Source: Solobacterium sp. (GTDB lineage Bacteria > Bacillota_I > Bacilli_A > Erysipelotrichales > Erysipelotrichaceae). Taken from it: a DNA stretch of 5,186 bases. This document shows positions 1 to 5,186 of this stretch, in pieces. The translations under genes were made by a program, and so were the position numbers. The stretch spans positions 1 through 5,186 of the forward strand of contig JAFWEA010000066.1 in assembly GCA_017543005.1 (NCBI GenBank), read 5' to 3'. Each line of letters opens with the position of its first letter. Positions within the stretch are counted from its first letter, which is position 1. The notes under the pieces were generated by a model. It saw only the letters and a list, made by a program, of their open reading frames with translations, was not told where the DNA came from and made no database searches.

Positions 1-197
1 ACCGCCGAGAGGCAGCACCCGGTCAGCCGCATGGCCAGCCGCAGCGGCCGGTAGATGATCCGGCTGACCAGCCGTTCGGCCCGCAGCACCGCCAGGATGG
101 TCAGACCGCACAGCAGCACATAAAGCACCGGCATCCGGGTATAGGGAGTCAGTGATGATCCGCCCCTGGTCAGGGGCTCCATAACAGCGGCAAACAT
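1..197 (-). CDS. Small membrane protein, possibly BofA-like (5' part only)
   Basis: This gene reads leftwards from an ATG at 197 and leaves the window after 65 complete codons with no stop. The start is supported by AAAGGA (minus strand, 206-211) 8 nt upstream; a second in-frame ATG at 182 has no comparable site. The visible protein begins MFAAVMEPLTRGG. It has a hydrophobic, probably membrane-spanning stretch at about residues 23-38 (PVLYVLLCGLTILAVL), then an arginine-rich amphipathic segment (about 39-57, with RIIYRPLRLAMRL), and then what may be the start of a second hydrophobic segment (CCLSAV). One membrane helix followed by a basic 'kPLk.l.kl' segment and a second helix recalls the small BofA family (inhibitor of pro-sigma-K processing), but the diagnostic C-terminal half lies outside the window. 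The gene is real with fair confidence; the family assignment is a weak guess. It is divergent from ligA, so it is not in the ligA transcript. Confidence 0.55.
   Translation of the reverse strand, partial: MFAAVMEPLTRGGSSLTPYTRMPVLYVLLCGLTILAVLRAERLVSRIIYRPLRLAMRLTGCCLSA
162..177. repeat. Perfect 7-bp inverted repeat early in the leftward gene
   Basis: GCCCCTG (162-168) and CAGGGGC (171-177) are perfect inverted copies separated by GT; a realistic hairpin is a 6-bp GC-rich stem with a GGTC tetraloop. In the leftward mRNA it covers about codons 7-12, shortly after the start codon. No T run follows on either strand, so it is not a terminator. It may be a translation-modulating hairpin or a protein-binding palindrome, or simply a result of GC-rich codons. 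Confidence 0.4.
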
Positions 198-216
198 ACA
201 GGTATTCCTTTCTGTC

Positions 217-246
217 ATTGTAACTGAAGCAGGGTCTTAAAGTCAG
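217..246 (-). promoter_or_regulatory. Candidate promoter for the leftward membrane gene
   Basis: On the minus strand, CTGACT (241-246) resembles a -35 box (4 of 6 matches to TTGACA) and TACAAT (217-222) resembles a -10 box (5 of 6), with an 18-bp spacer. The predicted start would leave a short leader of about 15 nt that just includes the AAAGGA ribosome-binding site. A second -10-like hexamer, TATACT, lies on the same strand at 288-293, overlapping the ligA -10 box, but has no convincing -35 partner. The assignment rests on hexamer matches only. Confidence 0.35.
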
Positions 247-289
247 TACTGCCGCGAATTTCCGCTGAGGAAACAACCGTGTCCCATAG

Positions 290-295
290 TATAAT
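290..295 (+). promoter_or_regulatory. ligA promoter, -10 element
   Basis: A perfect TATAAT lies 29 bp before the ligA start codon, in otherwise GC-rich DNA. Transcription would begin near 301-303, giving a leader of about 22-24 nt that carries the AGGAGG ribosome-binding site. No good -35 hexamer is present at 16-18 bp; the best nearby partial match is CTGAGG at 265-270 with a 19-bp spacer. The promoter is therefore supported by the -10 box and its position, with a weak upstream element. Confidence 0.6.
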
Positions 296-311
296 GTGAG
301 AGCATTGATAC

Positions 312-317
312 AGGAGG
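312..317 (+). promoter_or_regulatory. ligA ribosome-binding site
   Basis: AGGAGG ends 7 nt before the ATG at 325. It decides the start: another ATG at 321 is only 3 nt away and in a different frame, where it meets TGA after three codons, so 325 is the functional start. Confidence 0.85.
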
Positions 318-324
318 AACATGC

Positions 325-2313
325 ATGAGTGAACAGGAACGGATTCAGGAACTGCGGCAGCTTCTGAATCGGTACGGATATGAATACTATGTGCTGGACC
401 AGCCGACCGTCGATGATGCCGAATATGACCGGCTGATGCAGGAACTGATCCGGCTGGAGGACAGGCATCCCGAACTCTTTGATCCGCTGAGTCCCACCCA
501 GCGGGTCGGCGGTGCCGTGCTGGAAGGCTTTGAAAAAGTGGCCCATGCCCGGCCGATGCTGTCGATGGGCGATGTGTTCAGCTACGATGAACTGCGGGCC
601 TGGTGCCAGGGCATTGAAAATGCGGTCGGTCATGTCCGCTATTCGGTGGAAAACAAGATTGACGGTCTGGCCATGTCGCTGCAGTATGCCGGCGGCCGGT
701 TTGTCAGAGCCGTGACCAGAGGTGACGGTGATGTCGGCGAGGATGTGACGGAGAATGTCAAGACGATCCGCTCGATCCCGCTGGAGATTCCCTATGACGG
801 GGACTTCGAGGTGCGCGGGGAAGTATACATGCCGGTGGCTTCGTTTGAACGGCTGAATGAAAAACAGATGGCAGCCGGCAAGCCCCTGTTTGCCAATCCG
901 CGCAACGCCGCGGCGGGTTCCATCCGGCAGCTGGATTCCAAAATTGCGGCATCAAGAAATCTGGATGCCTTCTGGTATTACGTACCGGATGCGGAACACT
1001 ATGGCTTTAAAACACACGGGGAAGCGCTGACCTGGATTGCCAAACTGGGTTTCAGGACCAATCCGAACAACCGGATGTATGACGACGTGGACGACATCAT
1101 TGCCTGGATTGACGAGATGGCCGAAAAGCGTGACAGCCTGCCGTACGCAATTGACGGCATGGTACTGAAGGTCGATGACCTGGAACTGGAAGAACAGCTG
1201 GGCTATACGGTCAAGACCCCGAAATGGGAGATTGCCTATAAATTCCCGGCAGAGCAGGCCGAGACAACCCTGGAGAACATCATCCTGACGGTCGGCAGAA
1301 CCGGCAAGATCACGCCGAATGCCGTGCTGACCCCGGTCCGGCTGGCCGGCACCCAGGTGGCGGCGGCGACCCTGCACAACGAAGACATGATCAAGGACAA
1401 GGACATCCGGATCGGGGACCGGGTCATCGTGCACAAAGCCGGGGATATCATTCCGGAAGTGGTGCGGCCGGTGCCGGAGAAGCGGGATGGCTCCCAGGTG
1501 CCGTATGTCTTCCCGGCTGTCTGCCCGGTCTGCGGCAGTCCGCTGCACCGGTTCGAGGATGAAGCGGCGCATTACTGCCTGAATACCGACTGCCCGGCCC
1601 GGGTCGTGACCTCCATTGCCCACTTTGCCTCCCGCAATGCCATGGACATCGAAGGCCTGGGCGAAAAGCGGGTGGAACAGTTCCACCGGCAGGGCTGGCT
1701 GAACAGCGTGGATGAAATATACCATCTGAAGGACCGCAAGGATGAAATCCTGAGTCTGGAGAAATTCGGGGCCAAGTCCTATGACAATCTGGTCCGGGCG
1801 ATCGAGAATTCCAAGGAGAACTCCCTGGAACGGCTGCTGTTCGGTCTGGGCATCCGCCAGGTCGGCGAAAAGGCCGCGGATGTGCTGGCCCATACCTTTG
1901 ATACCATGGACAATCTGATGGCCGCCACGTATGACGATCTCTGCGCGGTGCCGGATGTCGGGGCAATCACGGCGGAAGCGATTGCACTCTTCTTCCATGA
2001 TGAAAAGAACCGGGAACTGATCGAACATCTGAAAGAAGCCGGCGTGAACATGACCTGCCACAAGACGGAAGTGAAGGAAAGCATGTTCACCGGCAAGACC
2101 TGCGTGCTGACCGGCACCCTGTCGCAGTACAGCCGCAAGGAGGCAGAAGCGATCCTGACGGGGCTTGGTGCGAATGTGACCGGCAGTGTTTCCAAGAAGA
2201 CGGATTATGTCATTTACGGGGCCGAGGCAGGTTCCAAACTGACCAAGGCCCAGGAACTCGGCGTGACGACCATGACGGAGGAAGAATTCCTCAACGCCAT
2301 CCGGCAGGCCTGA
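325..2313 (+). CDS. ligA: NAD+-dependent DNA ligase LigA
   Basis: LigA seals single-strand nicks in duplex DNA during lagging-strand synthesis and repair, using NAD+ as AMP donor. The 662-residue protein has the full bacterial LigA architecture and usual length. Domain Ia (about 1-65) has the NMN-binding pattern YEYYV...DAEYD (Y21, Y22, D31, Y34, D35). The adenylation domain (about 66-315) has catalytic Lys111 in ENKIDG, TRGDG (131-135), EVRGE (162-166), ANPRNAAAGS and IAYKFPAE. An OB fold follows (about 316-395, VGRTGKITP...AGDIIPEV). A four-cysteine zinc finger uses C400, C403, C418 and C423. Helix-hairpin-helix repeats span about 430-575 (LLFGLGIRQVGEKAA, VPDVG). A C-terminal BRCT domain begins near 587 (FTGKTCVLTGTLSQYSRKEA). 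The start at 325 is set by AGGAGG 7 nt upstream. The residue before the catalytic Lys is Asn, where Leu or Pro is usual; otherwise nothing is broken. pcrA, often just upstream of ligA in Bacilli, is not adjacent here. Confidence 0.98.
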   Translation: MSEQERIQELRQLLNRYGYEYYVLDQPTVDDAEYDRLMQELIRLEDRHPELFDPLSPTQRVGGAVLEGFEKVAHARPMLSMGDVFSYDELRAWCQGIENAVGHVRYSVENKIDGLAMSLQYAGGRFVRAVTRGDGDVGEDVTENVKTIRSIPLEIPYDGDFEVRGEVYMPVASFERLNEKQMAAGKPLFANPRNAAAGSIRQLDSKIAASRNLDAFWYYVPDAEHYGFKTHGEALTWIAKLGFRTNPNNRMYDDVDDIIAWIDEMAEKRDSLPYAIDGMVLKVDDLELEEQLGYTVKTPKWEIAYKFPAEQAETTLENIILTVGRTGKITPNAVLTPVRLAGTQVAAATLHNEDMIKDKDIRIGDRVIVHKAGDIIPEVVRPVPEKRDGSQVPYVFPAVCPVCGSPLHRFEDEAAHYCLNTDCPARVVTSIAHFASRNAMDIEGLGEKRVEQFHRQGWLNSVDEIYHLKDRKDEILSLEKFGAKSYDNLVRAIENSKENSLERLLFGLGIRQVGEKAADVLAHTFDTMDNLMAATYDDLCAVPDVGAITAEAIALFFHDEKNRELIEHLKEAGVNMTCHKTEVKESMFTGKTCVLTGTLSQYSRKEAEAILTGLGANVTGSVSKKTDYVIYGAEAGSKLTKAQELGVTTMTEEEFLNAIRQA

Positions 2314-2328
2314 AGTTGACCGCCTGCC
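2303..2328 (+). other. Inverted repeat over the ligA stop codon
   Basis: GGCAGGC (2303-2309) and GCCTGCC (2322-2328) form a perfect 7-bp stem around a 12-nt loop that contains the ligA TGA stop. No T run follows (the next bases are AGAGCATTATATAG), so it is not a convincing intrinsic terminator. The loop includes TTGACC, the proposed -35 box of the gatCAB promoter. It could be a weak mRNA 3' structure or chance. Confidence 0.35.
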
Positions 2329-2345
2329 AGAGCATTATATAGAAT
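2316..2345 (+). promoter_or_regulatory. Candidate promoter for gatCAB
   Basis: TTGACC (2316-2321, 5 of 6 matches to the -35 consensus) and TAGAAT (2340-2345, 5 of 6 matches to the -10 consensus) are separated by 18 bp. Transcription would start near 2352, leaving about 22 nt before the gatC start at 2374 and including its ribosome-binding site. The -10 box overlaps the upstream in-frame ATG at 2344, which argues against that ATG as the start codon. Read-through from ligA is also possible because no strong terminator intervenes. Confidence 0.5.
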
Positions 2346-2361
2346 GGAACAGACAGGAAAC

Positions 2362-2365
2362 GGAG
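2362..2365 (+). promoter_or_regulatory. gatC ribosome-binding site
   Basis: GGAG, within ACGGAGAA, lies 8 nt before the ATG at 2374. The alternative in-frame ATG at 2344 is preceded by GCATTATATAGA, which has no Shine-Dalgarno character. This favours the 98-residue GatC. Confidence 0.7.
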
Positions 2366-2373
2366 AAAACAGT

Positions 2374-2670
2374 ATGGACAAGAATCAGGAAAAAGAGTAC
2401 TTACTGAGCCTGGCAAGATCACTCATGTTTGATTTTCCGGGGGAAGAGGCTGACTGGATCGTAAAGGAATTTGAAACGATCCGGAAACAGCTGGCAGTGC
2501 TCGACGAAGTCGATACGGAAGGGGTCGAAGAAGCGACCTGGCCGTTCGAAGATGAAACAACCTACATGCGCAAAGACGAAGTAACCGATGTGCTGACCCA
2601 GGAAGAAGTCCTCATGAATGCGAAGGAAACCCTGGCCGGACACATTGTGATTCCGAGGGTGGTGAAATGA
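2374..2670 (+). CDS. gatC: Glu-tRNA(Gln)/Asp-tRNA(Asn) amidotransferase subunit C
   Basis: GatC is the small subunit of cytosolic GatCAB. It wraps around the GatA-GatB interface and stabilises the complex; it has no catalytic site of its own. From the ATG at 2374 the protein has 98 residues, matching the family's usual 95-100. It shows the GatC layout: an N-terminal helical part (EKEYLLSLARSLMFDF, corresponding to the family's 'v..lA.La...l'), a second helix (EFETIRKQLAVLDEVDTEGVEE), an extended linker, and the C-terminal block YMRKDEVTDVLTQEEVLMNA ending in IPRVVK. An in-frame ATG at 2344 would add ten residues (MEQTGNGENS), but it has no ribosome-binding site and overlaps a likely -10 box, so 2374 is preferred. 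The TGA stop overlaps the gatA start as ATGA, which suggests translational coupling. Confidence 0.93.
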   Translation: MDKNQEKEYLLSLARSLMFDFPGEEADWIVKEFETIRKQLAVLDEVDTEGVEEATWPFEDETTYMRKDEVTDVLTQEEVLMNAKETLAGHIVIPRVVK

Positions 2671-4082
2671 TGATCAGGGAAATCAGAGAAAACCGGGAAG
2701 CGGCAGCGGAAGTATGCCGCAAGGCCTATGCGGATATCCAGGCCCTGCAGCCCAAGCTCAATGCCGTTATCACCTTCATTGACCCGGAAGAACAGCTGGC
2801 GAACCTGCCGGAAGAAGGACTGCTGCGGGGTGTCCCGGTAGCGGTCAAGGACAACTGCTGCACCAAGGGCATCCGGACTACAGCCGGTTCTGCCATCCTG
2901 CAGGATTTCATTCCGCCGTATGATTCCACCATTGCCGAAAAGCTGAAGAAGGAAGGGGCCGTCATGATCTGCAAGTCCAGCATGGATGAACTGGCCATGG
3001 GCGGTGCCAATACAACAGCCTTTACCGGCCCGGTCCACAACCCGTGGGATAAAGACCGGATTCCGGGCGGTTCGTCCGGCGGCAGCGTGGCCCTGGTGGC
3101 TGCCGGGGCCGTACCGATGGCCATCGGTTCGGATACCGGCGACAGTATCCGCAAGCCGGCTGCCTGGTGCGGGGTCATCGGTGTCAAGCCTACCTATGGC
3201 CTGATCAGCCGCTTTGGCGGGATTCCGTATGCGTCCAGTCTGGATACGTTCGGTGTCATTACCAGGAGTGTTGAGGATGCCTGCATTGCCCTGCAGGCGG
3301 TGGCCGGCCGCGACAGCCGCGACATGACCAGTGCCGATGTGGAGATCCCGGATTATCTGGCTGCGCTGGACTCCGATATGCACGGCAAGAAACTGGCGGT
3401 CCTGGGCAATGTTATGGACGGCCTCCTGAATGACAATGTCCGCAAGGTCTTCAACGGTATCGTTGAAAAGCTGAAGGAACGCGGCGCCCAGGTGGATGTC
3501 GTCTACTTTGATCAGAAGATCATGCGGGCGGTCCTGCCGGCTTACTACGCAATTGCCAATGCGGAAGCAGCCAGCAACAATGCCAATCTGGACGGCGTGC
3601 GCTTCGGCGTGCGGGAACCGGGTGAAACAACCGAAGACATCATGATGAATACCCGGACAAAGAATTTCAACAAGATGATCCGCAGACGGTTCACCATCGG
3701 CGCGTTCGCACTGGATGGCGAGAATCAGGAAAAGATCTTCCGCAAGGCCAAGAAGGTGAGACGCCTGATCTGCAACGAAATCAACGGCTGCCTCGAGGAA
3801 TATGACGCTATCCTGGCCCCTACTGACGGCGATATCGCGCCGCGCTTTGATGACCCGGGTGCCGACCCGCTGAGCGATTACAACCTGGTGACCGGCGGTC
3901 ATCTGGATCTGGAGAACTTCAACGGTTCCCCGTCCATGTCCGTACCGATGGGATTTGATCAGGGCTGCCCGCTCGGCATCAGCATTGCCGCGAAGCCGTT
4001 TGACGAAATCACCATGTTCAATGTTGCCAAGGCCGTGGAAGAAATCACCGGTCTTAAGGGCCTGACAGCGGAGGTGAAATAA
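2667..4082 (+). CDS. gatA: Glu-tRNA(Gln)/Asp-tRNA(Asn) amidotransferase subunit A
   Basis: GatA is the glutaminase subunit of GatCAB, an amidase-signature enzyme that hydrolyses glutamine and sends ammonia to GatB. The Ser-cisSer-Lys triad is present: Lys61 (VAVKDN), Ser136 (PGGSSGGS) and nucleophile Ser160 (SDTGDSIRKPA). The spacing equals that of S. aureus GatA (K79, S154, S178 from memory), so the N-terminus is 18 residues shorter. Other family blocks are MDELAMGG (106-113), VKPTYGLISRFG (173-184) and PAYYAIANAEAASN (291-304). Two regions are unusual: Asp159 replaces the Gly normally before the nucleophile, and the C-terminal part reads APTDGD (385-390) and NFNGSPSMSVP (418-428) where APTAP-like and NLAGLPGISVP-like sequences are common. 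I recall similar variants in Mollicutes. The protein has 471 residues; the family is usually about 485. The start is ATGATG; 2667 overlaps the gatC stop by 4 bp, and 2670 is an equally possible start. GAGGG (2655-2659) serves as ribosome-binding site. Confidence 0.96.
   Translation: MMIREIRENREAAAEVCRKAYADIQALQPKLNAVITFIDPEEQLANLPEEGLLRGVPVAVKDNCCTKGIRTTAGSAILQDFIPPYDSTIAEKLKKEGAVMICKSSMDELAMGGANTTAFTGPVHNPWDKDRIPGGSSGGSVALVAAGAVPMAIGSDTGDSIRKPAAWCGVIGVKPTYGLISRFGGIPYASSLDTFGVITRSVEDACIALQAVAGRDSRDMTSADVEIPDYLAALDSDMHGKKLAVLGNVMDGLLNDNVRKVFNGIVEKLKERGAQVDVVYFDQKIMRAVLPAYYAIANAEAASNNANLDGVRFGVREPGETTEDIMMNTRTKNFNKMIRRRFTIGAFALDGENQEKIFRKAKKVRRLICNEINGCLEEYDAILAPTDGDIAPRFDDPGADPLSDYNLVTGGHLDLENFNGSPSMSVPMGFDQGCPLGISIAAKPFDEITMFNVAKAVEEITGLKGLTAEVK
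4070..4077 (+). promoter_or_regulatory. gatB ribosome-binding site
   Basis: GGAGGTGA, a long uninterrupted match to the 16S rRNA anti-Shine-Dalgarno sequence, lies within the last codons of gatA and ends 6 nt before the gatB ATG. It is the strongest ribosome-binding site in the window and allows gatB initiation independent of coupling to gatA. Confidence 0.85.
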
Positions 4083-4083
4083 G

Positions 4084-5186
4084 ATGGAATACAAAGCAAC
4101 CATAGGCATTGAAATCCACTGTGAACTGCTGACAAAGAGCGGCATGTTCGCCGGGGCGCCGAATGAATTCGGGCTGGAACCGAACACCGGGACCTGCGCC
4201 ATCGACCTGGCCATGCCGGGCACCCTGCCGGAGCTCAATGAGGAAGGGGTCCGCAAGGCCATCCAGGCCTGCACGGCCTTCCATCTGACCCTGGACCCGC
4301 TGGTCCGGTTTGACCGCAAGAATTACTTCTATTCCGATCTGCCGAAAGGCTTCCAGATCACCCAGCAGTTCCATCCGCTGGGCCGCAACGGCTGGCTGAT
4401 GATCGATACCCCGGAAGGCAAGAAAAAGGTCCGCATCAACCGGATCCACATGGAAGAAGATACCGCCAAGCAGTTCCACATGAATGACAAGACCCTGCTG
4501 GACTTCAACCGCAGCGGTGCACCGCTGATTGAAATCGTCTCCGAGCCGGATATGTCCACCGGCCAGGAAGCCGAGGCCTATGTCGAAGCGCTGCGGCAGA
4601 CCCTGTACTATATCGGTGCTTCGGATGCCAAGATGGAAGAGGGTTCCATGCGCTGCGACGTCAATATTTCCCTGGCGCCGGTCGGTTCGGATCATCTGGG
4701 CACCAAGAACGAGATCAAGAATATCAACTCGATCTCCAATGTCGGCAAGGCCATCGACTTTGAAATTGCCCGGCAGAAGGCCATCTATGAGGCCGGCGGG
4801 ACCATCGAGCAGGAAACCAGACGGTTCGATGACAAGATCAACGAGACTGTCCTGATGCGGAAGAAGGAAGGGGTTACCGACTACAAGTACTTCCCGGAAC
4901 CGAACATTCCGCCGATCCGGCTCAGCGCCGAATGGATCAAGGAAATCCAGGACAACATGCCGGAACTGCCGGATGAAAAGCGGGCCCGCTATGCGGCTGA
5001 ATACGGTCTGAGTGCCCATGATATCGGCATCCTGATTGCCAACAAGGAAATGGCCGAATTCTTCGAAAAGACCATGACCGTCAGTAAGAACGCCAAGGGT
5101 GTGTGCAACTGGCTGCTGTCGGATATCAGCGGCTGGCTGAATAAAAACAGTAAGACGATCGGGGACAGTGCCCTGACACCGGAGCA
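4084..5186 (+). CDS. gatB: Glu-tRNA(Gln)/Asp-tRNA(Asn) amidotransferase subunit B (3' end outside window)
   Basis: GatB binds the mischarged tRNA, phosphorylates the glutamyl or aspartyl group with ATP, and transfers ammonia supplied by GatA. The window holds 367 codons of an expected total near 475; the missing part covers most of the tRNA-binding helical and YqeY-like tail. Visible signatures are TIGIEIHCEL with Glu10 and His12 of the kinase site, FDRKNYFYSDLPKGFQIT (76-93), HMEED (122-126), the family signature LDFNRSGAPLIEIVSEPD (139-156), MEEGSMRCDVNISL (184-197), QETRRFD (243-249) and YKYFPEPNIPP (267-277). The region after MFAGAPNEFG lacks the CxC/CxxC zinc-binding cysteines found in many GatB proteins, keeping only Cys38, as in Bacilli. 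HMEED is followed by TAK where AGK is usual. The gene starts 1 bp after the gatA stop, behind a perfect GGAGGTGA. No frameshift is seen; the truncation is only the window edge. Confidence 0.97.
   Translation, partial: MEYKATIGIEIHCELLTKSGMFAGAPNEFGLEPNTGTCAIDLAMPGTLPELNEEGVRKAIQACTAFHLTLDPLVRFDRKNYFYSDLPKGFQITQQFHPLGRNGWLMIDTPEGKKKVRINRIHMEEDTAKQFHMNDKTLLDFNRSGAPLIEIVSEPDMSTGQEAEAYVEALRQTLYYIGASDAKMEEGSMRCDVNISLAPVGSDHLGTKNEIKNINSISNVGKAIDFEIARQKAIYEAGGTIEQETRRFDDKINETVLMRKKEGVTDYKYFPEPNIPPIRLSAEWIKEIQDNMPELPDEKRARYAAEYGLSAHDIGILIANKEMAEFFEKTMTVSKNAKGVCNWLLSDISGWLNKNSKTIGDSALTPE

Noticed and set aside
321..332. A minimal upstream frame, ATG CAT GAG TGA, overlapping the ligA start.
   Set aside because: It is only 3 nt from AGGAGG, too close for good initiation, and is most simply a chance ATG beside the real start at 325.
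952..2061. A 369-codon minus-strand open frame inside ligA.
   Set aside because: It is another by-product of G/C-ending codons; it is rich in His, Gln and Arg in the pattern of a shadow frame, and the sense strand encodes a complete LigA.
325..2313. Possible reassignment of CGG, known in a few Bacillota.
   Set aside because: CGG encodes Arg at family-conserved positions, for example in the LigA SPTQRVGG and GSIRQLD motifs, so the standard code applies.
299..2336. The 8-mer AGAGCATT occurs in both the ligA leader (299-306) and the gatCAB promoter spacer (2329-2336).
   Set aside because: Eight bases shared twice in 5 kb can be chance, and the two copies sit at different places relative to the -10 boxes.
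2303..2345. Intrinsic terminator after ligA.
   Set aside because: The 7-bp stem is short, has a 12-nt loop and is not followed by a T run.
2562..4319. A 585-codon open frame on the minus strand opposite gatA and the adjoining ends of gatC and gatB.
   Set aside because: The sense genes rarely use TTA, CTA and TCA codons, which leaves the opposite strand nearly stop-free. The translation has no recognisable domain and the opposite gene is clearly GatA.
4054..5019. A 321-codon minus-strand open frame opposite gatB.
   Set aside because: The sense strand matches GatB throughout, and the antisense product shows no known motif or ribosome-binding support.
1..5186. Mobile elements, CRISPR arrays, tRNA genes or a novel defence or biosynthetic system.
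   Set aside because: The genes are contiguous housekeeping genes with uniform codon use. I saw no repeat array, transposase, recombination site or unexplained gap longer than 130 bp.

Overview
The window is a conserved housekeeping segment of a Bacillota (Firmicutes) genome. From left to right it holds the 5' part of a small membrane-protein gene on the minus strand, a 127-bp divergent promoter region, ligA (NAD+-dependent DNA ligase), a 60-bp gap with a likely second promoter, and gatC-gatA-gatB, encoding the three subunits of the tRNA amidotransferase GatCAB. gatB runs off the right edge. All four plus-strand genes are ordinary and intact as far as they can be seen. No mobile element, CRISPR array, tRNA, rRNA or riboswitch was found.

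The organism looks like a relatively GC-rich member of Bacilli/Erysipelotrichia. The LigA N-terminus (YEYYVLDQPTVDDAEYD) resembles LigA of Gram-positive bacteria. GatB is the cysteine-poor form typical of Bacilli rather than the zinc-ribbon form. ligA and gatCAB are neighbours or near-neighbours in many Bacilli. Several GatA and GatB motifs (GDSIRKPA, EEDTAKQFH, the NFNGSPSMSVP region) resemble, from memory, the versions in Mollicutes and their Erysipelotrichia relatives. Codon use is strongly G/C-ending (Leu mostly CTG, Pro mostly CCG, Thr often ACC), unlike AT-rich Mollicutes. The lineage is inference; no database was consulted.

LigA seals nicks during replication and repair. GatCAB works in translation: it amidates mischarged Glu-tRNA(Gln), and often Asp-tRNA(Asn), using ammonia released from glutamine by GatA and passed to the GatB kinase/transamidase site. 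The gat genes are tightly packed (gatC-gatA overlap by 4 bp, gatA-gatB are separated by 1 bp), as expected for subunits of one complex. The ligA-gatC gap holds a TTGACC-18-TAGAAT promoter candidate, so gatCAB may be transcribed both by read-through from ligA and from its own promoter.

I found no previously undescribed system. The points most worth a second look are the Gly-to-Asp change next to the GatA nucleophile, the altered GatA C-terminal substrate region, the internal gatCAB promoter with its start-site correction, and the divergent small membrane gene, which may be BofA-like.
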